Shown here: piece after piece, positions 20,628-29,968 of the stretch
Layout: each line of letters opens with the position of its first letter
Numbering within the stretch: the stretch's first letter is position 1
Origin: Flavivirga eckloniae
Lineage (GTDB): Bacteria > Bacteroidota > Bacteroidia > Flavobacteriales > Flavobacteriaceae
NCBI RefSeq assembly: GCF_002886045.1
Contig: NZ_CP025791.1
Location: 4,479,001 to 4,543,000, forward strand
Length of the DNA stretch: 64,000 bases
Reading direction: 5' to 3'
Notes under the pieces: model-generated
Database searches by the model: none
Told to the model about the DNA's origin: nothing
What the model saw: the letters and a program-made list of their open reading frames with translations, nothing else
Made by a program: the position numbers and the translations under genes

Positions 20628-23600
20628 ATGGAAATAAAATTAACCAATGTCTTTTTCAGTATTGGAAAAAGACTCTTAAAGACAATTATGAAAACCTTTA
20701 TTTTATTAGTATGCACTTCGGTTTTTGCTATGTCGCCAGGATCTACATTTTCTCAAGAAAAAGTGACTATCGATGCAGATAAAAAAGTATCTGTTGATGA
20801 GGTTTTTAGAATAATTGACCAGCAAACAAACTATGCATTTATATATCAAAAAGGAATCTTTAATAACTTACCTAAAGTACAGCTAAGGAAAGGAGTTATT
20901 AGAATAAATAAATTATTGGAACAAACCTTGTCTAAAGACGATTATGTTGTAATAATAGGAGCTAATAACAATATTATTGTAAAGCGAAAATTTAAAATCC
21001 AAACACAAAAGATTTCTGGTAAAGTAACTGATGAATTCGGAGACGCATTAATTGGTGTATCTGTATTTGTTAAAGGAACAAATCGTGGTACTGCTACAGA
21101 TTTTGATGGATTATATGAAATAAATGCAGATGAAAACGAAGTGTTGGTTTTTAGTTATCTAGGTTATTTAGATAAAGAACTCACTATTGGGCAAGACGTG
21201 ATTTATGATGTAAAAATGAAGACTTCTTCTTTAGAACTTGACACCATAGAAATAGTTTCAACAGGATATCAAACGCTCCCTAAAGAAAGATCTACAGGAT
21301 CTTTTGAAAGAGTAAATGAAAAGACACTAGATCTGAAAGTGAATCAAAACATCTTTGCTAAAATAGAAGGAGAAGTTGCAGGTGTAACTACAGACAGTGA
21401 TGGAAACTTTATAGTAAGAGGACTTAGTTCTATTAGCGCAAATACGAACCCTCTGGTAGTAGTAGATGGTTTTCCTATAGAACAAGATTTTAGTTCAATA
21501 AACCCTAATGATGTAGCAAGTATTACCATTTTAAAAGATGCAGCAGCGGCATCCATTTGGGGTATACGTGCTACTAATGGTGTTATTGTAATTGTTACAA
21601 AAAAAGGCTCTAGAAATGGAAAATTAAAGATTAATGCCTCCCTTAACACGTCCATTACTCCAGAAGCTGATTTATTTGATGCCCGCTTGGGGGATCCTGC
21701 TACACAAGTAGCATACCAAACAGCATGGTTTAATCGTAGCAACCCTACTTCTGGTTTTTACAATGTAAATCAATTGTTTAATCCAAATGATTTCCAAACG
21801 GGTGCGCTACCAGTAATAAACCCTGTTGGTGAAACTTTATTAAGACAACTAAGAGGCGATATTACTGCAAGTGAAGCACAAACAAGATTACAAAATTTGT
21901 CTAACACAGATAATAGGAGAGAGTTTTTAAACCTTATTCATCGTCCAGCAATATGGAATCAGTATAATTTCTCTGCCTCTGGCGGTACAGAAATTTACAA
22001 TTTTAGATCATCCATTAGTTATAATAAAAATCAAAAAGAAACAATAGGTACAGATAGAAGTCAATTTGTTATCAATTTCACTAATTCTTTTAATATTAGC
22101 TCTAAACTAACAGGAAGAGCTTCTGTGAATTTCTCACAAACAAAAGAAAATTTTGCTAATGGTACCATAAATGCAGGGCTTAGTCCTCTTAGAAATATAG
22201 GGAACATTGATGATGACTTTTTATCGGGAAGTAGCTATGATCCTGTTAGTTTCTTAAATAATGTGCCTATTACAAGCCGTATTCTTGATAACAATGGTAA
22301 TTATGTACCGATGCCGTTTGGTCTTTCTGCATACAGTGCTGAAGCTTCTCAATATTTGTTAGATCAAGGATATTCCTATGGGTCTACTTATAACATTAAA
22401 CAAGAGTTAGATAATGCAAATAATACGAGTCGCCAAACCGCACTACGTTTACAAACGGGCTTAAATTATAAAATATTAGAAGGTTTAGATTTTGATGCGA
22501 GTTATCAATATGAATGGTCTCATTTAAGATTAAGAGACTTACATAACGAAACTAGTTTTTACACTAGAACCAGAGTAAATAATCTAACCGAAGTTGATCT
22601 CAGTTCTGGTAGTCCAATTGTGGGTACCAAAGCTATACCAGATGGTGGTATTTTAGATTTATTTGGACGTGTAGAAAAATCGCATACATTTAGATCGCAA
22701 TTAAATTACAACAAGACTTTTAGTGATAATAAACACCGTGTGGCGGCTATAGCTGGTTACGAGGTTCGTAAAACAATTTTAGATCAGAATTCAGATAGAA
22801 AATATGGTTTTAATGAACAATCACTTGTCTCTTCGCCACCAAATGTTGGTCAGGTAAACCCAACCATTCAATTCGGCTCTTTAGATCGACAAGTGCCAGA
22901 TCGATCTTCTATTTATTTTGAAGAAAATAGATTTATATCATATTACGCCAATGCTTCTTATACTTATGATAATACATATACATTATCTGCTAGTACGCGT
23001 TTAGACGACACCAATTTATTTGGAGCCTCAGACAAATACAAGAATATACCATTATACTCTTTGGGTCTTAAATGGAACATAACAAACAACTTTTTCGTAA
23101 ATAATGAAACCATTAATTCCTTACAGTTTAGAGCAACTTATGGAACTAACGGTAATGTAGATCGTACAACTAGTCCTTTCTTAATAATAAATAATTTTAT
23201 TGGTTTTCCTCCTTTTAATGGACCAAGTTCTACGATTACCAGTTTACCCAATCCAGAATTGCGTTTAGAAAAAACACGCGCATTGAATTTGGGGTTAGAT
23301 TATACTTTATTTAACAACACGGTTAAGGGAAGTATAGAATATTATATAAAAGATAGCGAAGACTTGTTAGCAGTTACAAGCGTTAATCCTACTCTTGGGG
23401 TGGCAGGATCCCTTATTAATAACGGTACGTTACGTAACGAAGGGATTGATGCTAATTTAAGCTTAAAAGTAATAAATACTGATAACTTTAAATATACTAC
23501 AACAGGTAATTTTAGTATAAACACCAATACCTTAAAAAAAGTAGATGTTGTATCGAATGATCTTTTTGACTATTTACTTGGAGAAGTTGCTGTACCAGGC

Positions 23601-24230
23601 GCCTCTTTAAGAACGTTGTACAGCTACAATTTTGGAGGTTTAGATCGTAACGGAGCTCCTCAATTTGTAACTAATGATGGACGTATTCTAGATGCAAGGG
23701 CTTTTATTGATGATTCAGAAGACCTTATTGAAGAGGCATCTGTAATACCTAAATATTATGGGTCGTGGATCAATAATTTTGAATACAAAAACCTATATCT
23801 AAGAACATTAACATCCTTTAAGGCTGGGCATATATTTAGATTTGGAAATACTTATATACCAAGTGCTAGAGCTTTAAGTAATGTCCCTGCCGATTTTGCT
23901 AATCGTTGGCAAAACCCTGGAGACGAGAATATAACAAATATTCCTGCATTTCCAGAAGATGAGAGTAATAGCTCTTTGTTAGGTTACCAACAATATCAGT
24001 TTTCTGATGAACTTGTAGATACGGCTGCTCACATACGTTTAAGTCAAGTTAGTTTAGGTTATAATTTCAAAGAAGCTATTTTAAATAAACTTGGTATGTC
24101 GACGCTTAGTATAGGGTTACAAGCCGATAATATAGCTGTTTGGAACTTTAATAAATGGGATGTTGACCCAGAAAGCTCCTTTATTCCAAGAAGAGCTACC
24201 TATACTTTTAATATATCTGCATCATTTTAA
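20628..24230 (+). CDS. SusC/RagA-family TonB-linked outer membrane receptor with STN domain
   Basis: Outer-membrane channel that imports a ligand held by its SusD partner, powered by TonB. The 1200-aa protein has a long start typical of this class (KLTN...TIMKTFILLVCTSVFAM...FSQ), an STN signalling domain (about 45-120, VSVDEVFRIIDQQTNYAFIYQKGIF), a carboxypeptidase-regulatory-like beta domain (about 128-205, GKVTDEFGDALIGVSVFVKGT), the SusC plug (about 210-330, with TDSDGNFIVRGLSS and NPLVVVDGFPI) and a barrel to the C-terminal Phe. The STN domain implies signalling to the FecR protein just upstream. Neighbours downstream are SusD, a small lipoprotein and two thioredoxin-like lipoproteins, not carbohydrate enzymes, so the cargo may be a peptide or another non-glycan. 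Confidence 0.95.
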   Translation: MEIKLTNVFFSIGKRLLKTIMKTFILLVCTSVFAMSPGSTFSQEKVTIDADKKVSVDEVFRIIDQQTNYAFIYQKGIFNNLPKVQLRKGVIRINKLLEQTLSKDDYVVIIGANNNIIVKRKFKIQTQKISGKVTDEFGDALIGVSVFVKGTNRGTATDFDGLYEINADENEVLVFSYLGYLDKELTIGQDVIYDVKMKTSSLELDTIEIVSTGYQTLPKERSTGSFERVNEKTLDLKVNQNIFAKIEGEVAGVTTDSDGNFIVRGLSSISANTNPLVVVDGFPIEQDFSSINPNDVASITILKDAAAASIWGIRATNGVIVIVTKKGSRNGKLKINASLNTSITPEADLFDARLGDPATQVAYQTAWFNRSNPTSGFYNVNQLFNPNDFQTGALPVINPVGETLLRQLRGDITASEAQTRLQNLSNTDNRREFLNLIHRPAIWNQYNFSASGGTEIYNFRSSISYNKNQKETIGTDRSQFVINFTNSFNISSKLTGRASVNFSQTKENFANGTINAGLSPLRNIGNIDDDFLSGSSYDPVSFLNNVPITSRILDNNGNYVPMPFGLSAYSAEASQYLLDQGYSYGSTYNIKQELDNANNTSRQTALRLQTGLNYKILEGLDFDASYQYEWSHLRLRDLHNETSFYTRTRVNNLTEVDLSSGSPIVGTKAIPDGGILDLFGRVEKSHTFRSQLNYNKTFSDNKHRVAAIAGYEVRKTILDQNSDRKYGFNEQSLVSSPPNVGQVNPTIQFGSLDRQVPDRSSIYFEENRFISYYANASYTYDNTYTLSASTRLDDTNLFGASDKYKNIPLYSLGLKWNITNNFFVNNETINSLQFRATYGTNGNVDRTTSPFLIINNFIGFPPFNGPSSTITSLPNPELRLEKTRALNLGLDYTLFNNTVKGSIEYYIKDSEDLLAVTSVNPTLGVAGSLINNGTLRNEGIDANLSLKVINTDNFKYTTTGNFSINTNTLKKVDVVSNDLFDYLLGEVAVPGASLRTLYSYNFGGLDRNGAPQFVTNDGRILDARAFIDDSEDLIEEASVIPKYYGSWINNFEYKNLYLRTLTSFKAGHIFRFGNTYIPSARALSNVPADFANRWQNPGDENITNIPAFPEDESNSSLLGYQQYQFSDELVDTAAHIRLSQVSLGYNFKEAILNKLGMSTLSIGLQADNIAVWNFNKWDVDPESSFIPRRATYTFNISASF

Positions 24231-24241
24231 AAACAAGACTC

Positions 24242-25672
24242 ATGAAAAATTTTAAATATTATAGCATTCTATTTATAATAAGTATACTCACCGTAGTTTC
24301 TTGTGATCGTGAGGAATTCTTAGACATTCAACCTGTAGGAAGAATTATCCCTGCTACACTTGACGATTACAGACTCATGTTAGATAATGTACGATCGGGG
24401 TTTGGTGGCAATGCCAAAACAACCGGTTTTTCAAACAAGCACAGTTTGAGCAGGTTTCTAAGTGATAATGTAAAGCTTAATGTCGAAATTTTTAATTCAG
24501 CATTTAATAGCCAAAACGACCTTAGAGCTTATCTTTTTGATGATGCCATTTACGCACCAATAGAAAATGATACCGATTGGGATAACTATTATCAACACAT
24601 TTATGTGTCTAATATTATTGCCGAAGGACTGGATGAGATTGAAGATTCGGCTAAAAAAAGAGCCTTAGAAGGAGAAGCTAGAATGCATAGAGCATTCGCT
24701 TATTTTAATCTTGTTAACCTATATGCACCACATTATAATAGCAATACCGCAAGTACAGATTTAGGAGTTCCTATACGTGAAGGTGTTGAGCTAACAGGTA
24801 TAGACCTTACCAGAGCCACTGTGCAAGAGGTTTACGACCTCATTCTTGAGGACGTTCTATTTGCTACAACAAGTTTAGAGGACACACAGTCTGGAGCGCT
24901 TGTATTCAGACCATCAAAAGCTGCTGCTTTTAGTTTATTAGCACGTGTATACCTTTATCAAGCTAATTATACAGATGCATTAACTGCGGTTAATAATGCA
25001 TTAGCTTTACAAAGTACACTTAGAGATATTAATAACGACCCGATAAATCCATTTGCTCCAGGGCTTAGATCATTTCAAGATTTCACTATAGATCCCGAAG
25101 TTGTTTGGTTTAAAGATGGGGGATGGGCTTTTGCTCTTAACTCACCTACTGATGAATTAATAAACCTATATGAAAATGGAGATGTGAGGAGAGAGTGGTA
25201 CACTACGATGGCTAATCATGGTTTTATACAATCTGATTCGAATGAACTTGTGTATGCTGCTAGGTATTTTGGTTTTAATACTTCGTCAGACGCTATTAGT
25301 ACAGCAGAACTTTATCTGATTCGTGCTGAATGTTATGCGCGTCTTGGAAATATTACTGAAGCAAATGATGATTTAAATACCTTGCGTATAAATCGTTTTA
25401 CTCCTGCCACATATACTGCTATTAACATTACAGATGCTGCGGCTCTTTTACAGTTTGTTAAAGACGAACGCAGACGAGAAATGACTATGACGGCAGATCG
25501 TTTATTCGATATTAAGCGCTATAATCTTTTAGATAATGATGGGATATCAATAAATAGAGATTATAATGGACAAACAGTAACTGTAGCTGCGAACAGCAAC
25601 AATTGGGTACTCCCGATTGGTCAAAAATACATTCTACTAAATCCAGAAATAGAACAAAACCCACGTGACTAA
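24242..25672 (+). CDS. SusD/RagB-family outer membrane lipoprotein
   Basis: Surface lipoprotein that captures substrate and forms the lid of the SusC channel. The lipobox ends VVSC at Cys21, followed by DREEFLDIQPVGRIIPATLDDY, the typical SusD N-terminus. Tetratricopeptide-like helices are visible (ALEGEARMHRAFAYFNLVNLYAPHYN; AAAFSLLARVYLYQANYTDAL), and the C-terminal part has the conserved AELYLIRAECYARLG and FVKDERRREMTMTADRLFDIKRY, then WVLPIGQKYILLNPEIEQNP. It starts 11 bp after susC, so the pair is co-transcribed. 476 aa, normal. The ligand is unknown. Confidence 0.95.
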   Translation: MKNFKYYSILFIISILTVVSCDREEFLDIQPVGRIIPATLDDYRLMLDNVRSGFGGNAKTTGFSNKHSLSRFLSDNVKLNVEIFNSAFNSQNDLRAYLFDDAIYAPIENDTDWDNYYQHIYVSNIIAEGLDEIEDSAKKRALEGEARMHRAFAYFNLVNLYAPHYNSNTASTDLGVPIREGVELTGIDLTRATVQEVYDLILEDVLFATTSLEDTQSGALVFRPSKAAAFSLLARVYLYQANYTDALTAVNNALALQSTLRDINNDPINPFAPGLRSFQDFTIDPEVVWFKDGGWAFALNSPTDELINLYENGDVRREWYTTMANHGFIQSDSNELVYAARYFGFNTSSDAISTAELYLIRAECYARLGNITEANDDLNTLRINRFTPATYTAINITDAAALLQFVKDERRREMTMTADRLFDIKRYNLLDNDGISINRDYNGQTVTVAANSNNWVLPIGQKYILLNPEIEQNPRD

Positions 25673-25684
25673 AAAACCATAAAG

Positions 25685-26413
25685 ATGAAAAAACTTATAT
25701 ATATAATAATAGTACTTGGCTGTTTCTCTGCCTGTACTACAGAACATGTAAAGCCTTTAATTGTACAAACTGATGATTTCGTTGGAGAGCTTGCTATATC
25801 TGCGGTTGTAGGAGATACTATTGGCACTATTCCTGGCACATCCACTAAAGGTACAGTAACCTATACTATCAACTCTCAAACACCTGCGGATATTTTCTCT
25901 GTAGATGAAACCTATGGTGAACTTATTGTAGCATCTGATGCTGTTGCTAATTTACCCATTAACTCTATGGTAGTTCTTGAAGTTAGTGTGAGCAAAGAAG
26001 GTGTTTCCCAAATTTCAAATGTTGAAATAACGGTGGTACCTCCTCCAGTAGATGTTACGCCATGGGTAGGAACAGTACTAGTTACTCAAATTGATTTTTT
26101 CTCAGGACTTCCTGTTACAAAAGAAGTTCCTGCTACAGATATAGATAATGGGCAATTATTATTATCAGGTGGCGATCCTTTTGATTTATTCTGCGATGAA
26201 AACTCTGAAATAATTATAACATTTGGACAGCTGACTACAGCCACCGTGGGACCTGTAACTATAAGTCAGCCATTTATATGTTATGGAGGCACTAATTTAA
26301 ATATAGATGGTACAGGAACCTATAATACAGAAACAAAGGAAATACTAATTGATTTTAATATTACTGGAGATTTCGAATTTCCAGGAAGTAGAACTATTAC
26401 CCCTAAAGAGTAA
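25685..26413 (+). CDS. Small surface lipoprotein of the SusCD operon
   Basis: No recognised function. Lipobox FSAC at Cys17. After it comes a cadherin-like or Ig-like segment (about 25-115: GTVTYTINSQTPADIFSVDETYGELIVAS, VVLEVSVSKEG...EITVVPPP), then a second beta-rich domain (about 120-242) with two Cys in LFCDEN and FICYGG that could pair. It starts 12 bp after susD and is followed by a terminator-like hairpin, so it closes the susCD transcript. Proteins in this position are often extra surface binders of the ligand; that role is inferred from location. Confidence 0.85.
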   Translation: MKKLIYIIIVLGCFSACTTEHVKPLIVQTDDFVGELAISAVVGDTIGTIPGTSTKGTVTYTINSQTPADIFSVDETYGELIVASDAVANLPINSMVVLEVSVSKEGVSQISNVEITVVPPPVDVTPWVGTVLVTQIDFFSGLPVTKEVPATDIDNGQLLLSGGDPFDLFCDENSEIIITFGQLTTATVGPVTISQPFICYGGTNLNIDGTGTYNTETKEILIDFNITGDFEFPGSRTITPKE

Positions 26414-26430
26414 TTAAGTTATGTAAGTTA

Positions 26431-26467
26431 GGCGCCACAGTATTGTTTTTATGTGGCGTCTATATTT
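26431..26467 (+). terminator. Rho-independent terminator after the susCD-lipoprotein genes
   Basis: GGCGCCACA and TGTGGCGTC form a 9-bp stem with one G-T mispair and a 12-base loop, followed by TATATTTTAG. It lies 18 bp after the lipoprotein stop and separates susCD from the thioredoxin genes, which therefore probably have their own promoter in the 150 bp that follow. Confidence 0.7.
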
Positions 26468-26615
26468 TAGTTGGCTTTTTACGATAACAGTTTATCGGTT
26501 CTCTATCCTTTATTTACTATTGGTGTTAATATTAACTCTTACAAACTATTGCATTTTGCAGGTTAGATTTTAGAATAATCTAATAACAATTAAAATCAAA
26601 AAAAAATTGAATTAT

Positions 26616-28001
26616 ATGAAAAAAATAATACTGGCAATTTGCCTTACAATAACAATACTTGCTTGTAAAGAGAAAGTCGTCTCTAAAGATTATTTAGTGT
26701 TTTCAGGTAAAATTGAAAATCATATAGGAGACGATTTTTCTCTTTATGTAAATAATAATGCGCCTATTAAGTTAAACAAAGATGGTAGTTTTAAAGATAC
26801 AATTAGCTTGGAATCTGGACATTTTATGTTTAGTGATGCTGGGAAAAACCAAATGAAAATTTATCTAGAAAATGGAAACGATGTACACATCACTTATGAT
26901 GCTAAAGATTTTAGGAAAACGCTAGCTTTTTCAGGAACGGGGGCTCCAGTTAATAACTATATACTTGCAAGAAATAGTATAAAGAAACAACAGGAAGATG
27001 CTATTAAAACAGATAGCATTGTAGTGCTTTATCAATTAGAAGAGTCTGCTTTTAAGGCAAGTCTATTGAAGCTAGAAGAAGCTTGCTTACAAGAATTGTT
27101 AGCAACTAAAGGTATTTCGGAAGTATATAAAGAACAGGAGAAACGAAATATTAATTATGAGAATTTATTTATGATTGATCAATACGAAAAGATGAATAAA
27201 TTCATGGGCAACCCCGATTTCAAGGTTTCTGAAGGATTTACTGATGAATTGAAGACAGTAGATTATGAGAATAAAGAAGATTTTATGTTTTCAGAATCGT
27301 ATAAAAATCTTGTTCAGATGTATCATTATGAAAAAGCTAAAGGAATAAGCGAATCAGAGTCTATTCCTCAAGATATTGCTAACTTAAAAGAAATTGCAAC
27401 GATTCAAAATGAGTTTATAAAAAACAGTCTGTTATATGAAAGTGCTACGTATTATATGGATTACTCAAAAGATTTACAGGGTTTCTATGATGCTTTTATG
27501 TCAGGTTCTACAAATGAAAAGCACAAGTCTGAAATTACAAAAAATTACGAAATCTTAAAAAGCGTTGCTGCTGGGTCGCCTTCCCCCAAGTTTGTAGATT
27601 ATGAAAATTTTGTAGGAGGTACCAGTTCTTTAGATGATTTTAAAGGTAAATACGTATTTATAGATGTTTGGGCTACATGGTGCGGACCTTGTATTGCTGA
27701 ATTTCCTTATATAGATAAAATAGAAAAGGAATATCACGGAAAAAACATACAATTTATAACACTTTCTGTTGATACTCAAAAGAATCGAAAAAAATGGTAT
27801 GATTTTGTAAAGGAAAAAAACCTTGATGGTATTCAATTATTAGCAGATAATGCTTTTGAATCTAAGTTTGTAAAAGATTATAACATAACAGGAATACCTC
27901 GATTTCTTTTAATCGATCCTAAAGGTAATATCGTTACCAATAATGCTCCAAGACCATCGAATCCAGAATTAAAAGCCCTTTTTAATAGTTTGCCTCTTTA
28001 A
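26616..28001 (+). CDS. TlpA/ResA-like thioredoxin lipoprotein with DUF4369-type N-terminus
   Basis: Thiol-disulfide exchange in the cell envelope. I start at ATG 26616; a TTG at 26607 adds three residues. Lipobox LAC at Cys16-17 region (ITILACKEK). Residues about 25-120 fit DUF4369 (FSGKIENHIGDDFSLYVNNNAPIKL), the middle is helical, and the C-terminal ~140 residues are a TlpA-like thioredoxin fold with WCGPC (C356, C359) in FIDVWATWCGPCIAEFPYIDKI, followed by the cis-Pro block ITGIPRFLLID. It is 19 bp before a second protein of the same build. The pair lies downstream of SusCD, which suggests that cargo or partner proteins carry disulfides or thiols. Confidence 0.9.
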   Translation: MKKIILAICLTITILACKEKVVSKDYLVFSGKIENHIGDDFSLYVNNNAPIKLNKDGSFKDTISLESGHFMFSDAGKNQMKIYLENGNDVHITYDAKDFRKTLAFSGTGAPVNNYILARNSIKKQQEDAIKTDSIVVLYQLEESAFKASLLKLEEACLQELLATKGISEVYKEQEKRNINYENLFMIDQYEKMNKFMGNPDFKVSEGFTDELKTVDYENKEDFMFSESYKNLVQMYHYEKAKGISESESIPQDIANLKEIATIQNEFIKNSLLYESATYYMDYSKDLQGFYDAFMSGSTNEKHKSEITKNYEILKSVAAGSPSPKFVDYENFVGGTSSLDDFKGKYVFIDVWATWCGPCIAEFPYIDKIEKEYHGKNIQFITLSVDTQKNRKKWYDFVKEKNLDGIQLLADNAFESKFVKDYNITGIPRFLLIDPKGNIVTNNAPRPSNPELKALFNSLPL

Positions 28002-28019
28002 ACTAAAAACATAATAAAA

Positions 28020-29228
28020 ATGAAAAAAAACAATTATAAATACAGCCTGCTTATTCTTGTGTCTGGGTTGTTTATCCTTACGTCTGTAATGCTGAATGGA
28101 TGTGCAGAAAAAAAAGAAAAACTAAAAGAAGACCACTTCCGAATTATTGGAAAAACGATTGGTATTGAAAATGGAAAACTTATTTTTTATAGAAATTTTA
28201 AACAAGATACGGTAATAGTTACTAACAGTAAATTTCAATACGAGGCTTCAATTGAGGGGATTAATACGGTTATAATAGCCGTAGAAACAGATACTATAAA
28301 AGGAGATTTTACAGATCCTACGAAATTTTCAAAAATACTTTATGTACAGCCTAAAGAAATGAGTTTAACTGTTGATGTTAAAAACATACAAGAGTCAAAA
28401 TTAATAGGGAGCAATGTTCATGATGATTTTGAAAACTTAAATCAAAAACTTGCTCAAGCTAAAGAACCTTTTAAACCTGTTTTTGATGAGTTGGAAGAAC
28501 TTTATAAAGACTATAAAAGTAATGAAGAAGCTATAGGTAAAATTTACAAGTCATTAGAATCTTTTTATCAAAAAGAAAAGGAAGCTAAATTTAACTTTAT
28601 AAAAGCCAATCCAGAATCGTTCATAAGCTTAGAATTATTAGATGATTTAAAAGGGGATGTGGATATTAATGAAGCATCAGAAGCATACAAAAACTTGTCT
28701 GATGGTAATAAAAATTCAGAATTAGGTAAAAGCTTAGGAGATAATATTAAAGCATTAAAAAGAACTGCTGTTGGTAATATAGGCCCTCATTTTAAATCGA
28801 ATGATGTAGATGGAAACCTTTTGGACTTAGCTCAATTTAAAGGAAACTATGTGCTTTTAGATTTTTGGGGGAGTTGGTGTGCACCTTGCCGTCAAAGTCA
28901 TCCTCATTTACTAGAGGTATATTCAAAATATAAGTCAAAAGGCTTTGAAATTATAGGTGTTTCTGATGATGATACGCGAATAGAAGCTTGGAAAAAAGCT
29001 ATAGAAGAAGATAAAATTGGAGTTTGGAAACATGTTCTTCGTGGTAAGCCAAAAGCTGGAGAAGAAAATGATGCTAACAAGATAGATTTAGTAAAGTTGT
29101 ATGGTGTTAGTGGATTTCCAACTAAAATATTACTTGATGCAGAAGGCAAAATAGTACACAGATCTGTAGGCTATGACCCGTCTAGTACTTGGTTAGAGGA
29201 TAAATTAGAAGAAGGATATACAGAATAA
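28020..29228 (+). CDS. TlpA/ResA-like thioredoxin lipoprotein with DUF4369-type N-terminus (second copy)
   Basis: Same layout as the preceding gene but only loosely similar outside the active site. Lipobox LNGC at Cys28. DUF4369-like N-terminus (about 38-130, FRIIGKTIGIENGKLIFYRN), helical linker with charged repeats (about 140-250), and a thioredoxin domain with WCAPC (C287, C290) in LLDFWGSWCAPCRQSHPHLLEVY and the cis-Pro block VSGFPTKILLD. The active-site dipeptide differs (AP against GP in the first copy), so the two may have different redox potentials. It ends 150 bp before a convergent small Cys-rich gene. Confidence 0.9.
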   Translation: MKKNNYKYSLLILVSGLFILTSVMLNGCAEKKEKLKEDHFRIIGKTIGIENGKLIFYRNFKQDTVIVTNSKFQYEASIEGINTVIIAVETDTIKGDFTDPTKFSKILYVQPKEMSLTVDVKNIQESKLIGSNVHDDFENLNQKLAQAKEPFKPVFDELEELYKDYKSNEEAIGKIYKSLESFYQKEKEAKFNFIKANPESFISLELLDDLKGDVDINEASEAYKNLSDGNKNSELGKSLGDNIKALKRTAVGNIGPHFKSNDVDGNLLDLAQFKGNYVLLDFWGSWCAPCRQSHPHLLEVYSKYKSKGFEIIGVSDDDTRIEAWKKAIEEDKIGVWKHVLRGKPKAGEENDANKIDLVKLYGVSGFPTKILLDAEGKIVHRSVGYDPSSTWLEDKLEEGYTE

Positions 29229-29254
29229 AGGATAATTATTTGAGTTAGTCAGTC

Positions 29255-29290
29255 AATCCACATCTCATTAATTTGAGGGTGGATTTTCTG
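29255..29290. terminator. Hairpin between convergent thioredoxin and Cys-rich genes
   Basis: AATCCAC and GTGGATT form a 7-bp stem around an 18-base loop, followed by TTCT. It is weak, but its place 27 bp after the thioredoxin stop supports a termination role. Confidence 0.4.
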
Positions 29291-29378
29291 CTTTAATATG
29301 GATAAGGTCGTTGAAACCCAAAAGAAACCTTTATGCATAAAATAATTATGCAAAAAAGCGGCTAAATGTAATCGTTGC

Positions 29379-29651
29379 TTAGTTACAATCGCAAGTAGGA
29401 CGGTAATTAGCCGGACCTGCACCTATAATTCTGGTGTTGCAATGGCAATCCCTAAAAATACCGTCGTCACATAAAACACCTTCGCTAACGCATATTTCAC
29501 CTCTAACATACTTTTTTCCGTTTATAACACAAGGATTGTTTACGGTGCATTTGCGTGTTTCACATTCTCCGCTACACCAAAAGAAATTAGCTCCAAAAAC
29601 AACAACAATTACTGCCAAAACGGCTAAAATTACAAAATGTTTTGTCTTCAT
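29379..29651 (-). CDS. Small Cys-rich exported protein (10 Cys)
   Basis: Not a recognised family. The 90-aa product starts at ATG 29651 with a hydrophobic segment (about 6-25, FVILAVLAVIVVVFGANFF) that serves as signal or membrane anchor, then a ~65-residue outer part with ten Cys: C27, then CETRKC, PCVINGKKYVRGEIC, LCDDGIFRDCHC and CDC at the end. Ten Cys in 65 residues implies five disulfides or a metal site in the envelope. It is convergent with the two thioredoxin-like lipoproteins, which could be its folding or reducing partners; that link is inferred from proximity. It is read from its own promoter in the ~310-bp gap upstream. Confidence 0.7.
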   Translation of the reverse strand: MKTKHFVILAVLAVIVVVFGANFFWCSGECETRKCTVNNPCVINGKKYVRGEICVSEGVLCDDGIFRDCHCNTRIIGAGPANYRPTCDCN

Positions 29652-29968
29652 AATCAATAAGTTTTTAAGTTAAAAACTGTTAATCAATTACTTAAGGAGG
29701 TAAGTAAGGTACATAAAAAATAATAATAAGGAAAGAATTTTCTGTAATTTAGCATGGAATGACATGTAAACCTTACTAAATAAAAAAATAATTGGCATAG
29801 GGGTAATTGCAGCGATATTGATATAATTATATAATTAAGCAATATTGCTTCATAGCAAGATTATTTAAGTTTTGAGTTTAGTTTAAGAGTAGCATATCGG
29901 TAAGGGGTATGCTACTTTTTGTTTATTTATAAGGTACAGGATGTATCAAGTTAACATATAAAAGTAAA
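29652..29968. other. Intergenic region upstream of GH88
   Basis: No gene. AT-rich. It includes the promoter of the Cys-rich gene (-), a hairpin at 29888-29920, and a purine-rich stretch AAGGAGGTAAG at about 29693-29703. No open frame with a usual start was found. Confidence 0.4.
29888..29920 (+). terminator. Hairpin with T-run in the GH88 leader (attenuator or end of an unseen transcript)
   Basis: AGTAGCATA and TATGCTACT form a perfect 9-bp stem with an 11-base loop, followed by TTTT. It is oriented on the + strand 49 bases before the GH88 start, and no + strand gene ends within 650 bases upstream. It may therefore be an attenuator for GH88 or the end of a small RNA. Confidence 0.55.
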
